Shown piece after piece: positions 43,763 to 53,190 of a stretch of DNA of 64,000 bases. Origin of the DNA: Pedobacter duraquae (GTDB lineage: Bacteria; Bacteroidota; Bacteroidia; Sphingobacteriales; Sphingobacteriaceae). The position numbers were made by a program, and so were the translations under genes. Below the pieces are notes generated by a model. The model had not been told where the DNA came from. It was given only the letters and a program-made list of their open reading frames with translations, and searched no databases. The DNA lies in the NCBI RefSeq assembly GCF_004362245.1, contig NZ_SNWM01000001.1:806001-870000 (forward strand). The letters are read 5' to 3'. Numbering within the stretch: the first letter of the stretch is position 1; each line of letters opens with the position of its first letter.

Positions 43763-45316
43763 ATGTCACCACTTAGACGACAATTACTCATTCTTACCGT
43801 ATTACTGGCAGCGGTAATGGAACTTATAGATATTTCTATTGTGAATGTTGCCCTGTCTCATATGAGTGGGAACCTTGGTGCAACGCTGGAGGATACCTCC
43901 TGGGTCATCACCGCATATGCGATCGCTAATGTGATTATCATTCCGATGACTGGTTTTCTAACTGCTCAACTTGGACGCAGAAACTACTATATCGGCTCAA
44001 TTATACTTTTTACTTTTTGTTCTTTCATGTGTGGGCAGGCAGAAAACATCTGGGTGCTCGTGCTTTTCCGTTTCCTTCAGGGAATAGGCGGTGGCGCATT
44101 GATTTCTGTTTCACAAGCCGTAATATTTGAGAACTTCCCAAAGGAAAAACATGGTACCGCAGCCGCTTTATTTGGAATCGGCGTATTTATCGGCCCAACT
44201 ATTGGCCCGACCCTCGGCGGATACATTACTGAAAATTTTTCCTGGCCATGGATTTTTTACATCAATGTTCCCATCGGTATTGCTGCTGCCATTTCATGCT
44301 ATTTCCTGCTGACTGAGCCTGCAGAAAAACCAATGCTTAGAAAAATTGATTGGACGGGCATAGGTTTACTGGCAATAGGAGTTGGCACACTCCAGACAGT
44401 TCTGGAACGTGGCGAAACTGAAGATTGGTTTGCTGCACCCTACATTATTTGTTTTACAGTGATTTCAGTTTTATCGTTGGTAGCCTTCGTAATCTGGGAA
44501 TTGAGGGTCGAATTTCCAGTTGTAAACCTCAGGGTCCTCAAAAGTAGAACACTAAGTATCGCTGCTGTGCTCACCTTTATCACCGGTATAGGCATGTTCA
44601 CTTCAGTATACATCACCCCAGTGCTGGCACAGCGCCTACTTGGATTTACACCCACACAATCAGGTGAGCTGCTACTGCCTGGTGCCATCATTGCTATCTT
44701 TGTGTTGATTTTATGTGGCAGGCTGATGCAACGTGGTGTGCCCACAGTCGTACTGGTAGGCACCGGACTGCTTAGCTTTGCTTATTTCAACTGGAGAATG
44801 ACAGGCATTACATTGGACACTTCGGCTACCGAGATCACAGTCTGCCTGATCTTCAGAGCAATAGGCATGGCTTTTCTTACAGTTCCACTCACAGCACTTG
44901 CCGTTTCGTCACTCGAACCTGCTCATATTCCACAAGGTGCAGCCTTAAATAATATGATGCGACAGCTAGGCGGGTCTTTTGGGATTTCAATTATCAATAC
45001 CTATTCATTCAGGATGACCGCACAGCACCGCAGCGATCTGCTAACACACATTACCCCTACCAATCCGGCCTTCATCAGCCGTTTGGATTCCTACACAAAA
45101 TACTTTCAACAGAAAGGTTCAGGCTACCTTGATGCCAGACAAAGAGCGATGAGCTTAATCGATCTTGCGGTAATCAAACAATCTACCCTGATGAGCTATA
45201 TCGATTCTTTTAGTCTCATTGGATCTATGTTTATTGTCGTCCTGCCTTTATTGATATTCGTATTTAAAAAGCGTTCAGACAAACCGCGCGAGCAAGTGAT
45301 TATTTCCGATCATTAA
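43763..45316 (+). CDS. DHA2-family MFS multidrug exporter (EmrB/QacA-like)
   Basis: A 517-residue transporter with about 14 membrane helices. It starts MSPLRRQLLILTVLLAAVMELIDISIVNVAL, the DHA2 helix-1 pattern, and has motif C (GVFIGPTIGPTLGGYI) and LGRRNYY in motif A. The chosen ATG lies just after the second operator; an ATG at 43685 would place the operators inside the gene. EmrB proteins usually work with an EmrA adaptor and TolC in one operon with a TetR gene, but none of these is adjacent. Substrate unknown. Confidence 0.92.
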   Translation: MSPLRRQLLILTVLLAAVMELIDISIVNVALSHMSGNLGATLEDTSWVITAYAIANVIIIPMTGFLTAQLGRRNYYIGSIILFTFCSFMCGQAENIWVLVLFRFLQGIGGGALISVSQAVIFENFPKEKHGTAAALFGIGVFIGPTIGPTLGGYITENFSWPWIFYINVPIGIAAAISCYFLLTEPAEKPMLRKIDWTGIGLLAIGVGTLQTVLERGETEDWFAAPYIICFTVISVLSLVAFVIWELRVEFPVVNLRVLKSRTLSIAAVLTFITGIGMFTSVYITPVLAQRLLGFTPTQSGELLLPGAIIAIFVLILCGRLMQRGVPTVVLVGTGLLSFAYFNWRMTGITLDTSATEITVCLIFRAIGMAFLTVPLTALAVSSLEPAHIPQGAALNNMMRQLGGSFGISIINTYSFRMTAQHRSDLLTHITPTNPAFISRLDSYTKYFQQKGSGYLDARQRAMSLIDLAVIKQSTLMSYIDSFSLIGSMFIVVLPLLIFVFKKRSDKPREQVIISDH

Positions 45317-45329
45317 TTAGGATCAATCC

Positions 45330-45358
45330 CCAACTTAAGCGTCATGTTGGCCTTTTTT
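45330..45358 (+). terminator. Probable terminator of the exporter gene
   Basis: CCAAC (45330-45334) pairs with GTTGG (45346-45350), 11-base loop, followed by CCTTTTTT. Short stem but a good T-run, 14 nt after the stop codon. Confidence 0.5.
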
Positions 45359-45450
45359 GGACAGACTTTAACATTCTTTAACTTCTGAGCGTTCGAGCTA
45401 TAACATGTATATCCTTAGTTTAGCGGTGATTCAAAAACCATAACAACTAC

Positions 45451-47148
45451 ATGAAATTTAAACTTGCTTTCCTCATCATAGTATGTGTTTCCAGCCAAAT
45501 CGCCTTCGCCCAAACGCTAACTGTAGCCGGTGTTGTCAATGATGCGAAAACGAATCAGCCAGTCCCCTTTGCTACGTTAGGAATAAAGGGCAAAGGCATT
45601 GGTACGGTAGCAAACGAAAATGGAATTTTCAGCTTTAAGATTGACCCATCGGCTATCAGTGCCGATGAACAACTCGTTATTTCCAGCATAGGGTATAAAC
45701 CTGGCAACATTTCAGTCGAAAAACTCAAACAAGGTAAACAAACCATTAACCTGACCCCGCTGGATGCACTCTTACAAACTGTAACAGTTAAGCCCGAAAA
45801 ATACAAAACAAAAGTTTTTGGCAGAACCGGCGCCAATACCATCATGACGGCTAATATGTTTACTGAGTCAAATCTGATCAGCGATAACCTTGGTAGGGAA
45901 CAAGCGTCTATCTTCTCCATCGATAAACACAGTTTTATCAAGGATTTCAATATGTGGGTAACCTTCAACCGTTTTGAAAGCGTGAAATTCAGACTCAATT
46001 TTTATAGCGTTAAAAACGGCCTTCCAGATCAGCTGATTGTTGATAAGGACATTCTTTTTGACGTTACGAAAAAATTAGGGTGGGTTAAGGTTGATCTAAC
46101 CAGCTACAATATTTATCTGGAAGGATATAAAGAGATTGCCGTGGCCATTCAATGGATAAAAAGCGTAAAGACAGATACTGCAGCGCGCTCGGCCTTTGGT
46201 GTATCTGTTTTCCCGACACCCTTCCACTCGGTCTTTTTCAGAAAAAAAAGTCAGGCAAACTGGGAAAAGATCTCACCAGCGCATGTCGCATTTAACATCA
46301 CTGCGAATAGCTATAAACCGAATAAAGAAAAAGAAGAGGACGCAGCAATTGAAGAAAAAGAAAGCATAACTGATAGTCTTAAAGAGATGCTCGCTTACAG
46401 CAAGTATGCAGCGGAAGCTGCTGCATCCGGCTACGGCAACAGCAGCAAAACTGGAAAATACCTGCATTTACCCGACGGCGAACTCTATTATGAAACTTAT
46501 GGCTCAGGTACTCCACTCCTTTTATTACATGGAAACGGATCTTCACTAGCTGCCTTTTACCAGCAAATTCCCGTATTGGCCAAGTCATACCAGGTGATTG
46601 CTGTTGATACACGTGCGCAAGGAAAGAGTACAGACAAAACCAGCGCCCCCTTCACCTATGAAAAGTTCGCGGCAGATATGAAAATACTGCTGGATGAGCT
46701 GCAGATCAAAAAAACAGCGCTTCTGGGCTGGAGTGATGGCGGCAACACCGCGTTAATCATGGCTTCAAAATATCCGGAACTAGTTAGTAAAGTAGTAACT
46801 GTTGGTGCCGTACGCTCCCCAGATGGCGTCGAAACTAAATTATTAAACAAATTTCAGGCTGATTTTGAGCGTGAGAAAACAAAGACTGAACCCAATAACA
46901 ACGGTCAGCGTTTGCTCAAATTACTCCTCACAGAACCGCACATCACCGAAAGTGATTTAAAGCAGATTACAGTGCCTGTGCTGGTTATAGCAGGTGAAAA
47001 AGATATTGTCAAGCCAGCGCATACCCAACAAATTGCCAATCAGATTAAAAATGGCAAATTGTTGGTTGTTAAAGATGCCGGCCACTATGTACCTCAGGAA
47101 AAGCCAGTACTATTTAACAAGGCAGTACTAGACTTTCTACACCAATAA
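45451..47148 (+). CDS. Carboxypeptidase-regulatory-like domain fused to alpha/beta hydrolase
   Basis: A 565-residue secreted protein (signal ending AFAQ near 21). Residues about 23-110 form a CarboxypepD_reg-like/CNA-B type domain (VAGVVNDAKTNQPVPFATLG) as found at the front of SusC proteins; 125-300 is an uncharacterised beta-rich part (MWVTFNRFESVKFRLNFY); a charged linker (KEKEEDAAIEEKE) leads to an alpha/beta hydrolase (about 345-565) with LLLLHGNGSS, nucleophile Ser in GWSDGG, Asp in AGEKDIV and His in DAGHYVP. The hydrolase half is a paralogue of the gene at 31835-32800. The whole may be anchored at the outer membrane. Substrate unknown. Confidence 0.85.
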   Translation: MKFKLAFLIIVCVSSQIAFAQTLTVAGVVNDAKTNQPVPFATLGIKGKGIGTVANENGIFSFKIDPSAISADEQLVISSIGYKPGNISVEKLKQGKQTINLTPLDALLQTVTVKPEKYKTKVFGRTGANTIMTANMFTESNLISDNLGREQASIFSIDKHSFIKDFNMWVTFNRFESVKFRLNFYSVKNGLPDQLIVDKDILFDVTKKLGWVKVDLTSYNIYLEGYKEIAVAIQWIKSVKTDTAARSAFGVSVFPTPFHSVFFRKKSQANWEKISPAHVAFNITANSYKPNKEKEEDAAIEEKESITDSLKEMLAYSKYAAEAAASGYGNSSKTGKYLHLPDGELYYETYGSGTPLLLLHGNGSSLAAFYQQIPVLAKSYQVIAVDTRAQGKSTDKTSAPFTYEKFAADMKILLDELQIKKTALLGWSDGGNTALIMASKYPELVSKVVTVGAVRSPDGVETKLLNKFQADFEREKTKTEPNNNGQRLLKLLLTEPHITESDLKQITVPVLVIAGEKDIVKPAHTQQIANQIKNGKLLVVKDAGHYVPQEKPVLFNKAVLDFLHQ

Positions 47149-47208
47149 TTTTCCAATTAAGATGCAACTTAATAGAAAAAGATCTGTCTATTTACAAAAA
47201 AAACCTAA

Positions 47209-48459
47209 ATGCGTCAGCTCAACATTGTAAACAGATCCAGAAATTGGAATTTTTTTCTCCTCTCAATTACCCTACTTTTGATGTCTTTTTGTGCAAGCGC
47301 ACAGGAAAACAGTCCTTTTAACACAGGCTTTGAGGAAACGATTCCCTCGAAGGTACTTGCTAAAAACCGGAAAGTCTGGATCCATATTCCAATCAGTAAC
47401 GGTGGAAATAAAATTAAAGACAGAGGCCGTTATCCGGTAATTTATCTGTTGGACGGAAGTGAAAATTTCAATACTGTTGTGAGCATTACAGAACACATGG
47501 CCGAATCAAGCCTCTGTCCGCCAACAATTGTAGTCGGGATAGTTCAGGAAAACAGACTGGCAGAATTAACAACTGGCGCAGATAAAGAATTTCCCGGCCA
47601 GGTTGGCATGGGCAATGAGTTCATGTCTTTTATAGAGAAAGATCTTATTCCCTACATCAATACGAATTACCCTACTACCAGTTATAAAACGCTCATTGGT
47701 CACTCCGTAGGAGGCCTCACGGTTATCAATACATTCCTGCACAAACCCGAATTATTTAATGCATACGTTTCCCTTGACGGTGCCTTATGGTGGGATAATC
47801 AAAAAGTCGTAAAAGAAGCGCGCCTGATTTTACCTAATCATAATTACAAGGGTAAATCATTATTTATGGCCATGGCCAACCGACTGGAAAGGGGTGTTGA
47901 TACTTTGAGCGTATTAAAAGACACCAGTAGTTCAACATCACTCATCCGTAGCAATCTAGCATTTATCAAAACACTGTCCAAAAATAACAAGAGCAGTCTA
48001 CATTTCAAATCCAGGTTTTATAAAGATGATAATCATCCCTCGGTAAGGCTGATTGGCGAATACGATGCGCTTCGGTTTGTGTTTGACTTCTACAAACTCA
48101 AAGTCTACGATAGTGAACTGACAAACAAAGACTTCAAGTTGGACGCACTGCTGACTTCACACTTCAACAATGTTTCTGAGAAAATGGGCTATCTGATTAA
48201 GCCCGACGAAAGTTTAGTCAACAATTTCGGTTATCAAATGATTGCTACAAAACAATTCAAGAAAGCAGAGACCTTGTTCAAGCTTAATGTAGTCAACTAT
48301 CCCGAAAGCGCAAACTGCTATGATTCCTTAGGAGATTTCTATCTGGCAACCGACAATAAAACCGAGGCTATCAAAAGTTTCGAAAAAGCACTATCGCTGA
48401 CTACCATCCCTGAAACCAAAGAAAAACTGGACAGGCTGTTAAAAGAGCGACAAAAATAA
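47209..48459 (+). CDS. Secreted esterase (PF00756-type) with C-terminal TPR
   Basis: A 416-residue protein with signal ending ASAQ (about 32). The esterase domain (about 40-290) of the enterochelin-esterase/esterase D type has YPVIYLLDGSENF, nucleophile Ser in IGHSVGGLT, and a late His in KDDNHPSVR. The C-terminal 90 residues have a TPR-like repeat (YDSLGDFYLATDNKTEAIKSFEKAL). It follows the fusion hydrolase by 60 bp on the same strand and could be cotranscribed. Relatives act on siderophore esters, feruloyl or acetyl esters; none can be chosen from sequence. Confidence 0.85.
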   Translation: MRQLNIVNRSRNWNFFLLSITLLLMSFCASAQENSPFNTGFEETIPSKVLAKNRKVWIHIPISNGGNKIKDRGRYPVIYLLDGSENFNTVVSITEHMAESSLCPPTIVVGIVQENRLAELTTGADKEFPGQVGMGNEFMSFIEKDLIPYINTNYPTTSYKTLIGHSVGGLTVINTFLHKPELFNAYVSLDGALWWDNQKVVKEARLILPNHNYKGKSLFMAMANRLERGVDTLSVLKDTSSSTSLIRSNLAFIKTLSKNNKSSLHFKSRFYKDDNHPSVRLIGEYDALRFVFDFYKLKVYDSELTNKDFKLDALLTSHFNNVSEKMGYLIKPDESLVNNFGYQMIATKQFKKAETLFKLNVVNYPESANCYDSLGDFYLATDNKTEAIKSFEKALSLTTIPETKEKLDRLLKERQK

Positions 48460-48964
48460 ATGCACGATCAGCTTTGTACGCAAGCAAGTAAATGTATTCT
48501 TCTATTTCCATCTGTCTTGCAGATGCAAAACCCCGGTCAGTACCTATTTTTTTAAAGCCACATCGCTCCAGCACTTTTTGTGATCCGATATTATCAAAGG
48601 CAGTCCGACCATAAATTGGTCTTGTAGCTTCAAGGATAAGGAACAATTCGAGGGCCTTGCTTCCCACCCCCATTCCCCAATACTTCCTATCTATCCAATA
48701 CGTTATTTCTGCATTTCCCTCTGTTTCATATTTCGCTATACTTCCGACTATCGTCTCTCCTATCATTATGGTTTTCATAAATATTGAAGGATCAGAAAGG
48801 AATTTTGTGTATTTATCAATGTATGCTGCTTTATCGGAAGCATTCTTAGGCATAAAAGCAGCCAGATATTGTCCTTCACCATCGAGCTGGAACTCGAACA
48901 GCGTAGCCAAATCAGCTACACAAGTTGTCCTGATCGTAATTTCGTGAACACTATTTGCTTCCAT
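48401..48964 (-). CDS. GNAT-family N-acetyltransferase
   Basis: A 187-residue RimJ/RimL-type acetyltransferase: TTCVADLATLFEFQLD at the start, VGSIAKYETEGNAEITYWID, the CoA-binding RKYWGMGVGSKALELFL and the late FDNIGSQKVLERCGFKKIG. The last roughly 20 residues (FIFVALLTACPVFLWFQGW) are hydrophobic, unlike the family, and are encoded opposite the end of the convergent esterase gene (59-nt overlap). They look like a C-terminal extension gained by loss of an earlier stop. Substrate unknown. Confidence 0.88.
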   Translation of the reverse strand: MEANSVHEITIRTTCVADLATLFEFQLDGEGQYLAAFMPKNASDKAAYIDKYTKFLSDPSIFMKTIMIGETIVGSIAKYETEGNAEITYWIDRKYWGMGVGSKALELFLILEATRPIYGRTAFDNIGSQKVLERCGFKKIGTDRGFASARQMEIEEYIYLLAYKADRAFIFVALLTACPVFLWFQGW

Positions 48965-49069
48965 TCAGATTTATATATGCCTGGTTTTTCAGAACCAATT
49001 TAGCAATTATTAAAATCATTTCATCTTAATTTGAAACAGTATCAATTCTGCTACAAATCAACCAACTGA

Positions 49070-49088
49070 TTAGAATTAGTCTAAATAA
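49070..49088 (+). promoter_or_regulatory. 19-bp operator-like element (copy B)
   Basis: TTAGAATTAGTCTAAATAA, with the inverted repeat TTAGA-5-TCTAA, matches copy A at 9706-9724 in 15 of 19 positions and ends directly upstream of -33. It looks Fur-box-like; the regulator is not known. Confidence 0.5.
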
Positions 49089-49089
49089 C

Positions 49090-49120
49090 TTGCGATAATG
49101 TTCAAAATTTAACACCTTTG
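49090..49120 (+). promoter_or_regulatory. Promoter of the TonB/DUF4876/DUF6850/peroxidase operon
   Basis: TTG (49090-49092), 20 bases, then CACCTTTG (49113-49120, 7/8 of TAnnTTTG). Transcription would start near 49127, giving a leader of about 17 nt and supporting the TTG start at 49144. Confidence 0.5.
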
Positions 49121-49143
49121 ACGCCGTTAAGAATAATTCTAAA

Positions 49144-51843
49144 TTGAGATACTTTTTACTTACTTCCTTCCTTTTACTTTCTTTTTCTCTTGTTCGAGGG
49201 CAGACAATACTTAAAGGTACTGTTTACGATGAGCACTCAAAACCGATTGAATATGCAACGGTAACGTTAAAAAACATTGACGCCATTACCTTCACAGACA
49301 GTGCTGGTAGATTCAGTTTCAAGGTGGGCAAAAAATTGGCTTTACCAACCTACGACCTGCGAATTGCTGTGGTAGGAAAACGGACTATTGAACGACCAAT
49401 TAGCCTTAAAACACTTACTGAAGGGGCTATCTTTAACATGGTCGACCTCAGCCTAACCCTCAACGAAATAGAAATCAACCAGGTTAGGCGATCACAAAAC
49501 TCTAATTCTTCAATCATCTTTGACCGCCAGGCATTAGAACAAACTCAGGCTTTTAGTCTTGGCGATGTTCTAAATAACCTTCCGGGCAAAAAATTCGCAC
49601 CCCCTGCTTTACAAAATGTACAGAACATTACGCTGCGTTCTGAAGCAGATGGCCTGCAATCAATGAACAATTCTTTTGGCGTCGCCATTATCATTGACGA
49701 CATACAACAATCCAACAATGCCAATATGCAAAACAGGAGTGTTGGAAAATGGGGCGTCAATTCGTCCGCAATATCAGCTACCACCTACGGCCGCTTTGAT
49801 GTGCCATTTTCTGGTTTAGACATTCGGGAGATACCAGTAGACAATATCGAAAGTGTGGAGGTTATCACTGGTGTGGCTCCGGCAAAATATGGCGACCTCA
49901 CTTCAGGAGCAGTCATCGTGAACAGACAGGCCGGAAAAACTCCTTATCAGTTTTCAACCAGGATCAATGGCGCATCCACCAATTTCTCACTTTCCAAAGG
50001 CTACATCCTTGATAAAAAATGGGGTGCAATCAATTATGGGCTGAATTATTTGTACGCCAACCCAGATCCTAGTGATAAGGTAAAGATTTATGAACGCGTT
50101 AGTGCTAACCTGATGTGGACGAGCTATTTATTCAAGAACTTTAAAAATACGATTTCGTTGGATTATGGTACACGTACAGATGATGTGCGAATTGATCCAG
50201 ATGACGACCAGGCCATAAGAACATTTGCAAAAAGCAGAAACCTCAGTGTTAGTAATAGAAGTTCTTTAACGGTCGAAAGTAATCTGCTAAAGCGCATAGA
50301 TTTTAGTCTTAGCTACTCGAATAATTACAGCGAGACCTATAACCAGCGGTTTTTTAACGGTGAAGTAAAAGGAATGGCTGATAAGGATACTGACAATGAA
50401 ATTTATCAGGGATATTATATTCCTGGCACCTATCTCTCTGTAGAGCACATCAAGGGTAACCCTGTCAATATGAATGGTAACCTAAGCTTGTCCAATGATG
50501 TTTATACCGGCAAGATTTTACATAAACTTAGCCTGGGTACAAATTTGTATTATGCTCAAAATCACGGTCAGGGCGTAATTGTTGATCCGACAAAACCACG
50601 CTGGGCAAATCAAAATTATCAAAATGAAAGACCCTATAGCTATGAAAGCTTACCGGATATTTTGAACTATGGTATCTATCTGCAAGATAATTTCAAAGTC
50701 AATCTTTTTAAAAAGCCACTAACGTTCAATCCCGGTGTTCGTTACGATGTACAGAATGCCAAAGGCTATGTTCAGCCCAGAGTAAATATGTCCTATGCGC
50801 TTAACGACAATATCAACTTCAACGCAGCATATGGACTTTCTGTTAAAGGACCATCGTTGGCACACCGGTATCCGGCGCCCAGTTACGTCGATTTGGTACT
50901 GTTAAATAACTTCACCGGATATGTAAATGAAAGTGTTTTCCTGGTTTACACCGATAAAATTGTTGCTGATAATTCCAAATTGAAATCCAGCAAATCTAAC
51001 CAGCTGGAGCTTGGGTTAAATTATAAGAAAGACAACTTTACAACATCGTTGTTTGGTTACTACAAACGTGATTTAGATGGCTTCAGCAATTTGACAAGCT
51101 ATAATACCTACACCCTCCCTGAGTTTGATTACACCTATGTTAAGGGTGGACCTCCAATAGTTACCCCAAATGGCAAATACAGAAATCGGTATGTGGCTGT
51201 CAATAACGTAGCAAACGATCTGAACTCTAAAAATTACGGTCTCGAATGGAGTATTTCCGTTCCAAAGATCAGGGCTATAGAAACGTCCATTAACCTGAAC
51301 AATTCCTTTAGTTACAGTGATTTCAAAAACGCGACTGAACGTGTGCTCCCTGCAGAGCAGGTTTATATAGACCTTGGCAGAAAAGCATGGTTTGGTGTTT
51401 ATCCACCAACTGCATATACCAATTGGAACTTAATGACAAAAATCAGTACAACAACGCATATACCTAAACTTGGATTCGTGGTCAATTTCCTGGCTGATGT
51501 TACCTGGCAAACGGAAACTAAAACACAGCTGACCAATGTAATACCTACTGCTTATTTAGATGAAAAGCTTACGCGTTATGAAATTCCAGTTTTTGACGCA
51601 ACTAATCCCGACTATGGATTCCTGAAAATGAGCAGCGATGCCAATACCAAAACAAGTTTGCCTTTTCCTGTTGCAAACCTCTCGGTCAGAATTTCGAAAG
51701 AAATCAGACAAAAGATCCGGTTCTCAGTAAACGCCTATAACTTTTTAAATATAAAAACCCAATACCTGAACCCCAATACGGGCTCGAAAATTACCTACTC
51801 TACACCCACAAGCGTAGGGGCAGAATTATCAATTAAATTTTAA
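49144..51843 (+). CDS. TonB-dependent receptor with carboxypeptidase-like domain
   Basis: An 899-residue outer-membrane importer. It begins with a TTG codon giving the signal peptide MRYFLLTSFLLLSFSLVRGQ; an in-frame stop lies 48 nt upstream and no ATG occurs in between, so TTG is the only good start. A regulatory-like domain (LKGTVYDEHSKPIEYATVTL) is followed by a plug (QALEQTQAFSLGDVLNNLPG, GVAPAKYGDLTSGAVIVNRQ) and the barrel. It heads an operon with a DUF4876 lipoprotein (5 nt away), a DUF6850-like barrel and a di-haem peroxidase, with no SusD. A metal or metal-chelate cargo is plausible from the neighbours and the Fur-like box, but unproven. Confidence 0.9.
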   Translation: MRYFLLTSFLLLSFSLVRGQTILKGTVYDEHSKPIEYATVTLKNIDAITFTDSAGRFSFKVGKKLALPTYDLRIAVVGKRTIERPISLKTLTEGAIFNMVDLSLTLNEIEINQVRRSQNSNSSIIFDRQALEQTQAFSLGDVLNNLPGKKFAPPALQNVQNITLRSEADGLQSMNNSFGVAIIIDDIQQSNNANMQNRSVGKWGVNSSAISATTYGRFDVPFSGLDIREIPVDNIESVEVITGVAPAKYGDLTSGAVIVNRQAGKTPYQFSTRINGASTNFSLSKGYILDKKWGAINYGLNYLYANPDPSDKVKIYERVSANLMWTSYLFKNFKNTISLDYGTRTDDVRIDPDDDQAIRTFAKSRNLSVSNRSSLTVESNLLKRIDFSLSYSNNYSETYNQRFFNGEVKGMADKDTDNEIYQGYYIPGTYLSVEHIKGNPVNMNGNLSLSNDVYTGKILHKLSLGTNLYYAQNHGQGVIVDPTKPRWANQNYQNERPYSYESLPDILNYGIYLQDNFKVNLFKKPLTFNPGVRYDVQNAKGYVQPRVNMSYALNDNINFNAAYGLSVKGPSLAHRYPAPSYVDLVLLNNFTGYVNESVFLVYTDKIVADNSKLKSSKSNQLELGLNYKKDNFTTSLFGYYKRDLDGFSNLTSYNTYTLPEFDYTYVKGGPPIVTPNGKYRNRYVAVNNVANDLNSKNYGLEWSISVPKIRAIETSINLNNSFSYSDFKNATERVLPAEQVYIDLGRKAWFGVYPPTAYTNWNLMTKISTTTHIPKLGFVVNFLADVTWQTETKTQLTNVIPTAYLDEKLTRYEIPVFDATNPDYGFLKMSSDANTKTSLPFPVANLSVRISKEIRQKIRFSVNAYNFLNIKTQYLNPNTGSKITYSTPTSVGAELSIKF

Positions 51844-51848
51844 TCATT

Positions 51849-53186
51849 ATGAAAAAACAACTACTGTTACTGAGCGCATTTTTGGTGCTTTTTATTGTCT
51901 CCTGTAAAAAAGATGTACTAGAAGAAGCTCAGCCGGTTTCGCAATCATTCCAGCTAAGCTTTGCTACAGAAAGTGCAGACCTTGGACTGCCATTTGCCAA
52001 TACGGAACTTACGCTTACCAATAAGGCCAACGGACTTGTGCTTAAAGCGAAGGCCGACGCTAAAGGTCTAGTAAATTTTAGTAGCGTAACTCCCGGTAAC
52101 TATAGTATTGTAGCCAGTTTACTCGTTACCGCAGCCGAATACAGCCAGATCTCGGGCGCCTATACCGCAGAAGACGTAAGTTTCAATGCGAGTCTGGAAG
52201 CAAACATCGTATCTGGAACCGCAGTTCTGCCACTAACTTTGAAATCAGGCAGATTGGGTAACTGGGTAATCAAACAAATCTATTACGGAGGATCCAGCAC
52301 AACTCAAGCCGCGCTATTCAGAGACCAGTTCGTAGAATTGTTTAACAATTCTAATGAAGTCCTTTACGCCGACGGACTTTGTATTTCTCAGGTGCACGGT
52401 AAAAACACGCGGACGTCGAGTGTAGACATCACAAAACCATACTATCTTCCAAACGGTCAATTTAACTGGCTTAAAGCCATTGGTATGACTGGTACTACTG
52501 CCAATACGGATTATGTTTACGGAGTAACGTTATTTAAAATCCCCGGAAGCGGAACTCAATATCCAGTACAACCCGGATCAAGCATCATCATTGCGCAAAA
52601 CGCACAAAACCATAAATCCGCCTATGTAGGCGCAGATGGCGCAGCTATCTCTGTAAGGGATCCTAGCTTAACGATCGATCTTAGTAAGGCTGACTTTGAA
52701 GTCTACTACGGAAATATTGCTGGTGTAAATCCTTTATCATCTGATGTCGATAATCCAACCATTCCCAACGTTAATGTTTTATTAACAGGATATATCAGGG
52801 ATATGATTTTGAATAACAATGGATATGAGGCGCTTGTCATATACAAACCTGCTACAGATCCATTGGCCTGGCCAAAATTCCCTGACCCTGAAGAAGTAAC
52901 ATTAACCAGCGCCAGTAAATTATATTTACAGATTCCCACATCAGCTATCATTGATGGAGTTGATCTCATGCACACCGTTGCGTCAAGCAGAGCAGCCAAA
53001 CGTTTACCAGATGCTATTGACGCCGGTTTCACCTTCACCGCAGCTGGGGCATATTCGTCACAGTCTGTAATCCGCAAAACCAGTAAAACGCTTGCCGGTA
53101 GAAAAGTACTTAAAGATACCAATAACTCTACGCAAGATTTTGATTACCTGACATTAGCAGACGCAACTAAAACTGTATTTAAATAA
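51849..53186 (+). CDS. DUF4876-family lipoprotein
   Basis: A 445-residue lipoprotein with lipobox LFIVSC (Cys at about 19). The N-terminal part (about 30-135) is a beta-sandwich of the carboxypeptidase-regulatory or transthyretin type (LPFANTELTLTNKANGLVL, VTPGNYSIVASL); the rest (WVIKQIYYGGSSTTQAALFRDQFVELFNNSNEVL) resembles a lamin-tail-like domain seen in DUF4876 proteins. It probably sits at the surface next to the TonB receptor as substrate-binding partner in place of SusD. Ligand unknown. Confidence 0.75.
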   Translation: MKKQLLLLSAFLVLFIVSCKKDVLEEAQPVSQSFQLSFATESADLGLPFANTELTLTNKANGLVLKAKADAKGLVNFSSVTPGNYSIVASLLVTAAEYSQISGAYTAEDVSFNASLEANIVSGTAVLPLTLKSGRLGNWVIKQIYYGGSSTTQAALFRDQFVELFNNSNEVLYADGLCISQVHGKNTRTSSVDITKPYYLPNGQFNWLKAIGMTGTTANTDYVYGVTLFKIPGSGTQYPVQPGSSIIIAQNAQNHKSAYVGADGAAISVRDPSLTIDLSKADFEVYYGNIAGVNPLSSDVDNPTIPNVNVLLTGYIRDMILNNNGYEALVIYKPATDPLAWPKFPDPEEVTLTSASKLYLQIPTSAIIDGVDLMHTVASSRAAKRLPDAIDAGFTFTAAGAYSSQSVIRKTSKTLAGRKVLKDTNNSTQDFDYLTLADATKTVFK

Positions 53187-53190
53187 ATTG

